From the NCBI RefSeq assembly GCF_009862265.1, contig NZ_WWGX01000043.1, forward strand, positions 338,935 through 402,934: a DNA stretch of 64,000 nt, read 5' to 3'. The translations under genes were made by a program, and so were the position numbers. Below are positions 16,854-25,533 of this stretch, piece by piece. How positions within the stretch are numbered: the first letter of the stretch is position 1; each line of letters begins with the position of its first letter. Below the pieces are notes generated by a model. That model was not told the origin of the DNA. It worked only from the letters and a program-made list of their open reading frames with translations, and made no database searches. Source of the stretch: Streptomyces sp. SID8352 (lineage in GTDB: Bacteria; Actinomycetota; Actinomycetes; Streptomycetales; Streptomycetaceae).

Positions 16854-18712
16854 GCCGTCTCCTCGATCTCTCGCAGTCGGTACGGTGCGTCCGGACGCGG
16901 GACACCCGCGGCGAGCGCGCCGTCGGGGGTCCGCTCCGCCGGGGCCGAGGCCGGGGCGCCGTCGCCGGACGGGGTGGCCTCCGCCTCGGCGTCGCGGGTC
17001 ACCACGGCCCGGTACCGGGGCTCGGCCCGCAGCATCTCCCGGTGCGTGCCCGCGGCGGCCACCCGGCCGCCGTGGAGGAACACGACCCGGTCCGCGCGCT
17101 CCAGCAGCAGCGGCGACGAGGTGAACACGACGGTGGTGCGCCCGGCGCGCAGACCCCGTACGCCCTCCGCGATCCGCGCCTCGGTGTGCGAGTCCACGGC
17201 GGACGTCGGCTCGTCCAGGACGAGCACCTCCGGGTCGGTGATCAGGGAACGGGCCAGGGCGAGGCGCTGGCGCTGGCCGCCCGACAGCGAACGGCCCCGC
17301 TCGGTGACGCGGGCGTCCATCGGGTCCTCGGCGCCGGACGAACCCTGCGCCAGCGCGGCGAGCACGTCCCCGCACTGGGCCGCCGCCAGCGCCTCCCCGG
17401 CCTCGACCTTCCCCGAGGCGGGCACGTCGAGCAGTTCGCGCAGGGTGCCGGAGAGCAGGACCGGGTCCTTGTCCTGGACCAGGACCGCGGTGCGCGCGCT
17501 GTCCAGGGGCAGCTCGTCCAGTGGCACGCCGCCCAGCAGCGCCGAGGCGCCGTCCTGCGCGGAATGCCCGCCGAGCCGGTCCGCCAGCCGCCCGGCGGCG
17601 TCCGGGTCGCCGCACACCACGGCCGTCAGCAGGCCGGACGGGGCGAGCAGGCCGGTCCCGGGGTCGCGCAGGTCACCGGTGGGAACCTCGGCGGCCCGGG
17701 ACCCGCCGGTGTCCGTGGCACGCTCCAGCGCCAGCACCCGCGCGGCCCGCTTGGCCGAGGGGCGCGAGGACGCGTAGGCCATCGCGATCTCCTCGAAGTG
17801 CCGCAGCGGATAGGTGAGGATCATGACGGAGCTGTAGACGGTGACCAGTCCGCCGACGTCGATGCGGCCGTCCCGGGCGAGGTTCACCCCGTGCCAGACG
17901 ACGGCGATCAGCAGCAGGCCGGGCAGCAGGACCTGGATCGCCGCGATCAGGGACCACATCCGGGCGCTGCGCACGGCGGCGCGGCGCACCTGCTGGGAGG
18001 CCTCGCGGTAGCGGTCGAGGAACAGCTCCTCGCCGCCGATGCCGCGCAGCACGCGCAGGCCGGCGACGGTGTCCGCGGCCAGTTCGGTGGCGCGCCCCGC
18101 CTTCTCGCGCTGGACGTCGGCCCGCCGGGTCGCGGGCGGCAGCAGCGGCAGCACGGCGAGGGCCAGCACCGGGAGGCCCACCGCCACGACGACGCCCAGG
18201 GCGGGCTGGTAGACGACCAGGCCGACGCAGACCAGGAGGACGGCGACGGCCGCGGCGGTGAAACGGGAGACGGCCTCCACGAACCAGCCGATCTTCTCCA
18301 CGTCACCGGTGGAGACCGCGACGACCTCCCCGGCCGCGACCCGCCGGGTCAGCGCGGAGCCCAGCGTCGCCGTTCTCCGGGCCAGGAGTTGCTGGACGCG
18401 GGCGGCGGCGGTGATCCAGTTGGTGACGGCGGCGCGGTGCAGGAAGGTGTCGCCGACCGCGTTGCCCGCGCAGCACAGCGCCAGCAGCCCGCCCGCGAGG
18501 GCGAGCCGGCCGCCGGAGCGGTCCGCCACGGCCTGGACGGCGAGCCCGACGCAGAACGGCAGGGCGGCGACCGAGGTGAAGTGCAGCAGTCCCCAGGCCA
18601 GCGCCGCGGCCTGGCCGCGCAGCTGGTTCCGGAACAGCCACCACAGGAGTCGGGGACCCGAACGCGCGTCCGGCACGCCGGGGTCGGAGTAGGGGAGGTC
18701 TTGGATCCGCAT
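16850..18712 (-). CDS. ABC exporter half-transporter with degenerate Walker A and intact signature
   Basis: The 620-residue partner has an exporter membrane domain (about 25-310). In its ATPase domain the Walker A lysine is lost (GDPDAAGRL at 368-376). The signature LSGGQ (476-480) and Walker B VLVLDE (496-501) are intact, and the H-loop His is replaced in VVFTSSPLLLE. It therefore cannot hydrolyse ATP at its own Walker site but can complete the partner's site. ATG 18712 (MRIQDLPYSD) was chosen over 18799 because the upstream frame is non-coding in character. It is the first gene of a two-gene operon; no regulator is adjacent. Confidence 0.93.
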   Translation of the reverse strand: MRIQDLPYSDPGVPDARSGPRLLWWLFRNQLRGQAAALAWGLLHFTSVAALPFCVGLAVQAVADRSGGRLALAGGLLALCCAGNAVGDTFLHRAAVTNWITAAARVQQLLARRTATLGSALTRRVAAGEVVAVSTGDVEKIGWFVEAVSRFTAAAVAVLLVCVGLVVYQPALGVVVAVGLPVLALAVLPLLPPATRRADVQREKAGRATELAADTVAGLRVLRGIGGEELFLDRYREASQQVRRAAVRSARMWSLIAAIQVLLPGLLLIAVVWHGVNLARDGRIDVGGLVTVYSSVMILTYPLRHFEEIAMAYASSRPSAKRAARVLALERATDTGGSRAAEVPTGDLRDPGTGLLAPSGLLTAVVCGDPDAAGRLADRLGGHSAQDGASALLGGVPLDELPLDSARTAVLVQDKDPVLLSGTLRELLDVPASGKVEAGEALAAAQCGDVLAALAQGSSGAEDPMDARVTERGRSLSGGQRQRLALARSLITDPEVLVLDEPTSAVDSHTEARIAEGVRGLRAGRTTVVFTSSPLLLERADRVVFLHGGRVAAAGTHREMLRAEPRYRAVVTRDAEAEATPSGDGAPASAPAERTPDGALAAGVPRPDAPYRLREIEETA

Positions 18713-18975
18713 CGTGTCCCAGTGCTCGTGTCGGTGCGTGCCGGGCGGCAGCGGCGTCAGGAGGCCGCAAACCGTGAAAGGTTCGCGTCGAAAGGGCACG
18801 GAAGCAAGCTATTTTCCCGGCCGGGAGCGGGGACGCGCGGGGGCCTCGGGCGGAGACGCGGGGGACCGCGAGGTCCCGGCGGACGGGGCCGCGGGGGCGG
18901 AGCGGCGGGCGTCGTCCGGTGAACTCCCGGGCGGACGCGGCGCGATGGCCCCCGGGAGGGTGGGACCATGGACGG

Positions 18976-19728
18976 ATGCGAAGCGGTGGTGCACGGCGGA
19001 AGACGGTCGCGACGGCGGCCCTGGGACTGCTCCTGGTCACCCTGACCGCCTGCGGAGGCGGCCCGCCCCGGAGCGGCACCGCCCCCGGGGACCGGGCCGC
19101 GGGGGACGGCGGCGGCGCCGGGCCCGCGCGGGAGAGCGCCGACCCGACCCGTGTGCCCGGTATCGGCGACCGCTTCCAGAAGCTCATCCCCGCCGCCTCC
19201 CGCCAGGTCGTCGCGGTCTACGGCGACGGCCCGGACTCCGCCGACTCCACGGTCGTGCTCTACACGAAGGAGGGCACGGCCTGGCACCGGGTGCGCGACT
19301 GGGCGGCGCACAACGGCAGGAAGGGGTGGGCGACCGAGCACCGCGAGGACGACAAGCGCAGCCCGGTCGGGGTGTTCACGCTCAGCGACGCGGGCGGCGT
19401 GCTGCCCGACCCGTCCCCGGGCGGGCTGCCGTACACCCGGTCGGAGTCCTTCGCCGCGCCGCGCTGGTGGGCGAAGCCGTACTGGCACGACTTCGACTAC
19501 GTGATCGCCGTCGACTACAACCGGGTCAAGGGCACCCCGCCGAACGACCCGACCCGCCCGCAGGGCGCTGCCAAGGGCGGGAGCATCTGGCTGCACATGG
19601 ACCACGGCAGCGGCACCTCGGCCTGCGTCAGTCTGTCCCGGGCCGGCATGGAGTACCTGCTGCGCACCCTGGACCCGGGGAAGCGTCCCGTGGTGGTGAT
19701 GGGGGACCGGGCCGAACTGGCGGCGTAG
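18976..19728 (+). CDS. L,D-transpeptidase-family lipoprotein (YkuD domain)
   Basis: The 250-residue protein has a basic N-terminus, a hydrophobic segment and a lipobox (LVTLTAC, Cys about residue 25), so it should be anchored on the outer face of the membrane. A Gly/Ala-rich linker leads to a YkuD catalytic domain. The active-site region reads IWLHMDHGSGTSACVSLS, with the conserved His and nucleophilic Cys. Such enzymes form 3-3 peptidoglycan cross-links or attach proteins to the wall, but this subfamily could have another wall-related role. The start at 18976 gives a proper lipoprotein signal. Divergent from the ABC exporter operon. Confidence 0.88.
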   Translation: MRSGGARRKTVATAALGLLLVTLTACGGGPPRSGTAPGDRAAGDGGGAGPARESADPTRVPGIGDRFQKLIPAASRQVVAVYGDGPDSADSTVVLYTKEGTAWHRVRDWAAHNGRKGWATEHREDDKRSPVGVFTLSDAGGVLPDPSPGGLPYTRSESFAAPRWWAKPYWHDFDYVIAVDYNRVKGTPPNDPTRPQGAAKGGSIWLHMDHGSGTSACVSLSRAGMEYLLRTLDPGKRPVVVMGDRAELAA

Positions 19729-19895
19729 GCGGGCCGGGGGCTTCTGCCCGGCGGGGTCCCTCCCGCCCCGGCTACGCCCCTCCCGCCCCGGCGGCGGGCC
19801 CCCTGCCTCGTCTGCGGTCGGAGCACGCCCGGCCCCTGCCCCGTCGGTGGTCGGACACGGCCGGGCCCGGCCCCCGGGCGCGGCCCCGTGAGGAC

Positions 19896-20342
19896 TCAGC
19901 CCGTGCCGGGCGGCCCGTCGACCAGCGTGTCCAGCAGCCCGCCGAGGACCGCGCGCTGCTCGGCGGTGAGCGGGGCGAGGATCTCCTCGGCGGCGCGACG
20001 GCGCGCGGCGCGCAGTTCGCCCAGGGTCGCACGTCCCTCGTCGGTCAGTTCGATCCGGACGACCCGCCGGTTGGACGGGTCCGGGACGCGGCGCACCTTG
20101 CCCGCTCGCTCCAGCCCGTCCACCAGGGAGGTCACCGCGCGGGGCACCACCTCCAGGCGCGCCGCCAGGTCGGCCATGCGCGGCGGAGACCCGTAGTGCG
20201 CCAGGGTGCGGAGCAGGCGGCCCTGGGCCGGGGTGATGCCCAACTCGTGCAACTCCAGGTGGCGCTTCTGGATGCGGTGCACCCGGCGGGTGAGCCGCAG
20301 CAACTGCTCGGCGAGGAGGCCGTCGGGATCGGGAGCGGTCAT
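19896..20342 (-). CDS. MarR-family transcriptional regulator
   Basis: The 148-residue protein is a classic MarR winged helix: LGITPAQGRLLRTLAHYG, then RMADLAARLEVVPRAVTSLV (recognition helix), and the wing DPSNRRVVRIELTDEG. It faces a divergent ABC exporter gene across a 100-base gap that contains a perfect 7-bp inverted repeat. It is therefore most likely a local repressor of the exporter and of itself, released by a ligand that the exporter may remove. Confidence 0.93.
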   Translation of the reverse strand: MTAPDPDGLLAEQLLRLTRRVHRIQKRHLELHELGITPAQGRLLRTLAHYGSPPRMADLAARLEVVPRAVTSLVDGLERAGKVRRVPDPSNRRVVRIELTDEGRATLGELRAARRRAAEEILAPLTAEQRAVLGGLLDTLVDGPPGTG

Positions 20343-20367
20343 GCCGGGAACATTATCAGGACGACAT

Positions 20368-20392
20368 TCATTGTGAAGTGAGGTAACAATGA
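20368..20392. promoter_or_regulatory. inverted repeat, probable MarR operator
   Basis: TCATTGT (20368-20374) and ACAATGA (20386-20392) form a perfect 7-bp inverted repeat with an 11-base spacer. It lies 25 bases from the MarR start and 50 bases from the ABC start, in the AT-rich part of the divergent intergenic region. Position and symmetry are as expected for the operator of the adjacent MarR protein. Confidence 0.65.
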
Positions 20393-20442
20393 GGGTGATC
20401 CGCCGGGCCGTCCGGCGTCGCCACCGACCCCCGTAGGAGCCC

Positions 20443-22371
20443 ATGCGTCCCGACCGTGAACCCGTCTGGACCCCGCCCGCCGACGCCGGAGGGCAGCCCC
20501 GGCAGATGCGCCGCATCCTCGGACTCTTCCGCCCCTACCGGGGGCGCCTGGCCGTCGTGGGGCTGCTCGTCGGCGCCGCGTCACTGGTCTCCGTCACCAC
20601 ACCGTTCCTGCTCAGGGAGATCCTCGACGTCGCGATCCCGCGGGGCCGCACCGGGCTGCTGAGCCTGCTCGCCCTGGGCATGATCGCGGGCGCCGTCCTG
20701 ACCAGCGTCTTCGGCGTGCTGCAGACGCTGATCTCCACGACGGTCGGCCAGCGGGTCATGCACGATCTGCGCACCGCCGTCTACGACCGGCTGCAGCGCA
20801 TGTCGCTCGCCTTCTACACCCGCACCCGCACGGGCGAGGTCCAGTCCCGCATCGCCAACGACATCGGCGGCATGCAGGCCACCGTCACCTCCACGGCGAC
20901 CTCGCTGGTCTCCAACCTCACCGGTGTCGTCGCCACCGTCGTGGCCATGCTGGTCCTCGACTGGCGGCTGACCGCGGTCTCGCTGCTCCTGCTGCCGGTG
21001 TTCGTGTGGATCAGCCGGCGGGTGGGACGGGAGCGCCGCAGGATCACCACCCGGCGGCAGAAGCAGATGGCCGCCATGGCCGCCACGGTCACCGAGTCCC
21101 TCTCCGTCAGCGGCATCCTGCTCGGCCGCACCATGGGCCGCTCCGACTCGCTGACCCGCTCCTTCGCCGACGAGTCCGAGCAACTGGTCGACCTGGAGGT
21201 GCGCGCCAGCATGGCCGGCCGCTGGCGCATGGCGGTCATCACCATCGTCATGTCCGCCATGCCCGCGGTCATCTACTGGACCGCGGGCATCGCGCTCCGG
21301 TTCGGCGGCCCGGAGGTCTCCCTCGGCACCGTCGTCGCCTTCGTCTCGCTCCAGCAGGGGCTGTTCCGCCCGGCCGTGAGCCTGCTCTCCACCGGTGTGC
21401 AGATCCAGACGTCGCTCGCGCTCTTCCAGCGCATCTTCGAGTACCTCGACCTGCCGGCCGACATCACCGAACGGCCGGACGCCGTCCGTCTCGACCGGGT
21501 CAGGGGCGAGATCCGGTTCGAGGGCGTCGAGTTCCGCTACGACGGCCACGGCCGCCCGGTCCTGGACGGCGTCGACGTCACCGTCCCCGCGGGCGGCAGC
21601 CTCGCCGTGGTGGGTCCGACCGGCGCCGGCAAGTCCACCCTCGGCCACCTGGTGCCGCGCCTGTACGACGTCACGGGCGGCCGGGTCACACTCGACGGCG
21701 TCGACGTGCGCGACCTCGACTTCGACACCCTGGCCCGCGCGGTCGGCGTGGTCTCCCAGGAGACGTACCTCTTCCACGCCTCGGTCGCCGACAACCTGCG
21801 CTTCGCCAAGCCCGACGCCACCGACGGGGAGCTGGAGGAGGCGGCGCGGGCCGCGCAGATCCACGACCACATAGCCGCCCTCCCCGACGGCTACGACACG
21901 GTCGTCGGCGAGCGCGGACACCGCTTCTCCGGAGGGGAGAAGCAGCGCCTCGCCATCGCCCGCACGATCCTGCGGGATCCGCCCGTGCTCGTCCTCGACG
22001 AGGCGACCAGCGCCCTGGACACGCGCACCGAGGCCGCCGTGCAGACCGCCATCGACGCCCTGTCCGCCAACCGGACCACCCTCACCATCGCCCACCGGCT
22101 GTCCACCGTCCGGGACGCCGACCAGATCGTGGTCCTGGACTCCGGGCGCCTGGTGGAACGGGGGACGCACGAGGAACTGCTGGAACGGGACGGGCGCTAC
22201 GCGGCGCTGGTGCGCGGGGAGGCTGTGGGGGAACCGGCGGCCGTCCCGGTCCCGGAACCGGTGGGGCTCGCCGTGATGCCCGTTCCGGAGCCGGTGGAGC
22301 TCCCGGAGCCCGGCGGTCCGGACGCCTCGGGGCCCTCCCCGGGGCCTGCCCTCGAACCGACCCGCTCCTGA
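20443..22371 (+). CDS. ABC exporter, full ATPase motifs, MarR-linked
   Basis: The 642-residue protein fuses six transmembrane helices (about 25-310) to a canonical ATPase domain: Walker A GPTGAGKST (391-399), signature FSGGE (495-499), Walker B VLVLDE (515-520) and H-loop His551. All catalytic residues are present, so it can work as a homodimer. The tail after about residue 590 is a Pro/Glu/Val-rich low-complexity extension containing PVPEPV twice. AGGAG precedes ATG 20443. The divergent MarR gene and its operator suggest drug- or metabolite-inducible export. Confidence 0.94.
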   Translation: MRPDREPVWTPPADAGGQPRQMRRILGLFRPYRGRLAVVGLLVGAASLVSVTTPFLLREILDVAIPRGRTGLLSLLALGMIAGAVLTSVFGVLQTLISTTVGQRVMHDLRTAVYDRLQRMSLAFYTRTRTGEVQSRIANDIGGMQATVTSTATSLVSNLTGVVATVVAMLVLDWRLTAVSLLLLPVFVWISRRVGRERRRITTRRQKQMAAMAATVTESLSVSGILLGRTMGRSDSLTRSFADESEQLVDLEVRASMAGRWRMAVITIVMSAMPAVIYWTAGIALRFGGPEVSLGTVVAFVSLQQGLFRPAVSLLSTGVQIQTSLALFQRIFEYLDLPADITERPDAVRLDRVRGEIRFEGVEFRYDGHGRPVLDGVDVTVPAGGSLAVVGPTGAGKSTLGHLVPRLYDVTGGRVTLDGVDVRDLDFDTLARAVGVVSQETYLFHASVADNLRFAKPDATDGELEEAARAAQIHDHIAALPDGYDTVVGERGHRFSGGEKQRLAIARTILRDPPVLVLDEATSALDTRTEAAVQTAIDALSANRTTLTIAHRLSTVRDADQIVVLDSGRLVERGTHEELLERDGRYAALVRGEAVGEPAAVPVPEPVGLAVMPVPEPVELPEPGGPDASGPSPGPALEPTRS

Positions 22372-22498
22372 CCCGGCTCCCGAGGCGGGAACGGGGCCGG
22401 TCCGGAGCCGAGGGCGGGTCCGGGAGCGGAGCCGCGACCGGGGCCGACAAGATGAAGATATGTCGGGATTCTCCCGTTGTCGGGGTTACCGTGCCCGC

Positions 22499-23545
22499 AT
22501 GCAGAAGAACACTCCGTCACGGGGCGCAAGGGGCACGGGGAACGGGTGGAGCGTGGAGCGCGCCGGGAGCGCGGCGGACGCGCGCGGCGGTTCCGGGACC
22601 CGGCGAGCGGGCGGCGCACACGGCGCGCGCACCCGTGGACGAAGCGCCCGGGGCTCCCGCTACCCGCGCACGGCGCGCACCACCCGGGCCGCGCGTGCCG
22701 CGCGCCGCACCCGCCCGGGGGTCCGGCTGACACGCAGGGGCCGCGTCGCCCTGGTCGCCGCCGGGATCGTCGTGGCCGTGACCGCCGCGGCGGTGCCACT
22801 GCTCGCCCTGGGCGGAGGCGGTGACACGGAACCCGCCTCCCTGGTCGTCCCCGAGGGACGGCGCGCCGCACGGGTCTACGAGAGCATCGACAAGGCCCTG
22901 GACCTGGAGCCCGGCACCACCCGGAGGTCCGTCGCGGCGGCGGAGCTGGAACTGCCCGAGGAGGCCGACGGCAACCCCGAGGGCTACCTCTTCCCCGGCA
23001 CCTATCCGCTGGGCGGGAAACCGACCCCGGAGAAGATGCTGACGGCCATGGTCGACCGGGCGAACAAGGCGTTCCGCGGCGCTCCGGTGGCCGCCGGGGC
23101 CCAGCGCAACGCCCTCGACGTGTACCAGGCCGTGACCATCGCCAGCATCGTGCAGACCGAGGCCGCCACCAAGGACGACATGGGCAAGGTGGCCCGGGTG
23201 ATCCTCAACCGGCTGGAGCGCGGCATGCCCCTCCAGATGGACTCCACCCTCAACTACGCGCTGGGCCGCCCCGCCCACGCCCCCACCACCGAGGACACCG
23301 GCAAGGACAGCCCCTACGACTCGTACCGGCGCATGGGGCTGCCGCCGACCCCGATCGCCGGTCCCGGCGCCGACGCGATGCGCGCCGCCGTCGAGCCGGC
23401 CCCGGGCGACTGGCTCTACTTCGTCACCGTCCGGCCGGGCGACACCCGGTTCACCGCCGACCTCGCCCGGCACCGGCGCGATCTGGAGGAGTCCGACCGC
23501 GCGCGGCGGAGCGCGTCGCCGGGGGAGGAGGCCGCCGCCGGGTGA
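22499..23545 (+). CDS. endolytic transglycosylase MltG-like protein (paralogue)
   Basis: The 348-residue protein has an 80-residue Arg/Gly/Ala-rich cytosolic N-terminus, one transmembrane helix (about 83-104) and an external YceG/MltG domain. The domain shows GYLFPGTYPLG, then the catalytic segment ASIVQTEAATKDD with the conserved Glu, and NRLERGMPLQMDSTLNYALG. MltG cleaves nascent glycan strands inside the chain and sets glycan length. The canonical streptomycete mltG sits beside ruvX and aroE; this copy stands alone and lacks most of the LysM-like N-terminal subdomain, so it is a shorter paralogue. ATG 22499 was preferred over 22460. Confidence 0.88.
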   Translation: MQKNTPSRGARGTGNGWSVERAGSAADARGGSGTRRAGGAHGARTRGRSARGSRYPRTARTTRAARAARRTRPGVRLTRRGRVALVAAGIVVAVTAAAVPLLALGGGGDTEPASLVVPEGRRAARVYESIDKALDLEPGTTRRSVAAAELELPEEADGNPEGYLFPGTYPLGGKPTPEKMLTAMVDRANKAFRGAPVAAGAQRNALDVYQAVTIASIVQTEAATKDDMGKVARVILNRLERGMPLQMDSTLNYALGRPAHAPTTEDTGKDSPYDSYRRMGLPPTPIAGPGADAMRAAVEPAPGDWLYFVTVRPGDTRFTADLARHRRDLEESDRARRSASPGEEAAAG

Positions 23546-23573
23546 CCGGGCGCGGCCTCGCACGGCGGCGGCC

Positions 23574-24653
23574 TCACGCGGCGGCCGGCTCCGGGGCGGA
23601 CAGCAGCCGCCCGATGTCCCGTACGGCCGCGCGCCCGGCCCGGTTGGCGCCGATGGTGCTGGCGGAGGGTCCGTAGCCGACGAGGTGGACGCGCGGGTCG
23701 GCGGCGGCGCGCGTCCCCTCCAGCCGGATGCCGCCGCCCGCCCCGCGCAGCCGCAGCGGGCGCAGATGGCCGATGGCCGCCCGGAAGCCCGTCGCCCAGA
23801 GGATGACGTCGGCCTCGATCCGCCGCCCGTCGCCCCACTCCACCCCGTCGGGGGTGACGCGCTCGAACATGGGCAGCCGGTCCAGCACGCCCGACCGCAG
23901 TCCCTCCCGGATCGCGTCGTTGAGCGGCAGTCCGGTCACCGACACCACGCTCATCGGCGGCAGCCCCCTGCGCACCCGCTCCTCCACCAGCGCGACCGCG
24001 GCCCGCCCCGCCTCCTCGTCGAACGGTCCCTCGCGGAACACGGGCGGGCGCCGGGTGACCCAGGTGGTGGCCGCCGCGTGCGGAGCGATCTCCAGGAGGT
24101 GCTGGGTCGCCGAGGCGCCCCCGCCGACCACGACGACCCGCAGCCCGGCGAACTCCCCGGGCCCCTTGTACCCGGCGGTGTGCAGCTGCCGTCCGCGGAA
24201 GGTCTCCAGGCCGGGGACGCGCGGCCAGAACGGCCGGTCCCAGGTGCCGGTGGCGTTGATCAGCGCCCGCGTCGACCAGACCCCGTCCGACGTTTCGACC
24301 CGCAGCCTCCCGCCGCCGCCCTCCCGCACCGCTTCGACGTCGACGGGCCGGCGCACGCGCAGGTCGAAGGCGCGTTCGTAGGCCGCGAAGTACCCGGAGA
24401 CGACCTCGGCGGAAGGGCGCGCGGGATCGGCGCCGGTCAGCTCCATGCCCGGCAGGGCGTGCATCCCGTGCACCTTGCCGTACGTCAGCGACGGCCAGCG
24501 GAACTGCCAGGCGCCGCCGGGGCCGGGGGAGTGGTCGAGCACCACGAAGTCGCGCTCCGGCTCGAACCCGGTGCGCCGCAGGTGGTAGGCCCCGGCCAGC
24601 CCCGCCTGCCCGGCTCCGACGACGACCACCTCGACCTCACGCACATCGTTCAC
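23574..24653 (-). CDS. flavin-containing monooxygenase (FAD/NADPH, group B type)
   Basis: The 359-residue protein has an N-terminal FAD Rossmann motif (VVVGAGQAGLAGAYHL), a second NADPH Rossmann motif in mid-protein (RVVVVGGGASATQHLLE) and the ATGFRAAIGHLRPL segment near the C-terminus. This matches small flavin monooxygenases of the CzcO/TrkA-like group. It would use NADPH and oxygen to hydroxylate or N/S-oxidise a small substrate. GTG 24653 was chosen as the start; it is close to the FAD motif as usual. It converges with the mltG-like gene (28-base gap) and diverges from the YjbQ-family gene. Confidence 0.9.
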   Translation of the reverse strand: MNDVREVEVVVVGAGQAGLAGAYHLRRTGFEPERDFVVLDHSPGPGGAWQFRWPSLTYGKVHGMHALPGMELTGADPARPSAEVVSGYFAAYERAFDLRVRRPVDVEAVREGGGGRLRVETSDGVWSTRALINATGTWDRPFWPRVPGLETFRGRQLHTAGYKGPGEFAGLRVVVVGGGASATQHLLEIAPHAAATTWVTRRPPVFREGPFDEEAGRAAVALVEERVRRGLPPMSVVSVTGLPLNDAIREGLRSGVLDRLPMFERVTPDGVEWGDGRRIEADVILWATGFRAAIGHLRPLRLRGAGGGIRLEGTRAAADPRVHLVGYGPSASTIGANRAGRAAVRDIGRLLSAPEPAAA

Positions 24654-24858
24654 GCTTCTACCAACCGCGTGATCGTCGCGGATCTTCCCGTGGGGGCGGC
24701 GGAGGCGGTGGGGGTTGGGCGTCGGGGGCGGGCCGGGTGTGGGCCGAGGGCCGGGTTCGCGCACCCTGCCGGGCTCCCGAACGGCCGCGCGGCTGCCGGA
24801 CGGGCGTGGCCCGGAGCGCCCCGGGCGGGGCGGAGGCGCATGCGCCAGGATGGGGGCC

Positions 24859-25284
24859 ATGCCCGATGCCTTCACCACCCGAGTCCTCGACCTCACCACC
24901 GGCTCCGCCGAGCGGGTCGCCGACATCACCGGCGACTGCGAGTCCTTCCTGCGCGAGGTGGCGGCGGGCCGCGACGGCCTGCTCAACGTCTTCGTGCCGC
25001 ACGCCACCGCCGGGATCGCGATCATCGAGACCGGCGCCGGCAGCGACGACGACCTGCTGACCGCCCTGCACACGCTGCTCCCCGCCGACGACCGCTGGCA
25101 GCACCGCCACGGCGCCCCCGGCCACGGCCGCGACCACGTCCTGCCCGCCCTCGTCCCCCCGCACGCCACACTCCCCGTGGTCGGCGGCCGCCTCCGGCTC
25201 GGCACCTGGCAGTCGGTGTGTGTGGTGGACACCAACACCGACAACCCCGAGCGTCAGGTGCGGCTGTCGTTCCTGGGTGGGTGA
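24859..25284 (+). CDS. YjbQ/UPF0047-family protein (secondary thiamine-phosphate synthase type)
   Basis: The 141-residue protein matches UPF0047: FVPHATAGIAIIET, the His-rich HRHGAPGHGRDHVLPAL segment, and LPVVGGRLRLGTWQSVCVVD near the C-terminus. These conserved His residues bind metal in solved structures. E. coli YjbQ has weak thiamine-phosphate synthase activity, but the physiological reaction is unsettled. ATG 24859 (MPDAFTTRVLDL) is preferred; 24850 (MGAMPDAF) is in frame and possible. It is a single gene. Confidence 0.9.
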   Translation: MPDAFTTRVLDLTTGSAERVADITGDCESFLREVAAGRDGLLNVFVPHATAGIAIIETGAGSDDDLLTALHTLLPADDRWQHRHGAPGHGRDHVLPALVPPHATLPVVGGRLRLGTWQSVCVVDTNTDNPERQVRLSFLGG

Positions 25285-25533
25285 TGTCCGGCTCACCTTC
25301 CGGCCGGCTCGGGTCCGTCCCGCAGACGATGTCCGTCTCAGGGCCCGCCCCGGCTTCGCCGTCGGACCGGCCGGAGGGGGATGGTCGCGTGAGCCGAGGG
25401 AACGGTTCCGTGCTGGATCGCGAGGGCTTCCATGTCCTGCGCGAGCCGCGACGGCGCACGGCCGACGGGCCGGATTCCCCCGCAGCTCACCTGAGGACGG
25501 GTCGTCCGTCGGCGCGGACGACCCGGCGCGGCG

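Noticed and set aside
15072..22371. One large transport locus including both ABC systems
   Set aside because: The heterodimeric pair and the MarR-linked exporter are on opposite strands and separated by a transpeptidase gene and a MarR gene; they are independent units.
24715..24858. Longer N-terminus for the YjbQ-family gene
   Set aside because: The upstream in-frame sequence is Pro/Arg/Gly-rich and not conserved in character; the ATG at 24859 is the usual family start.
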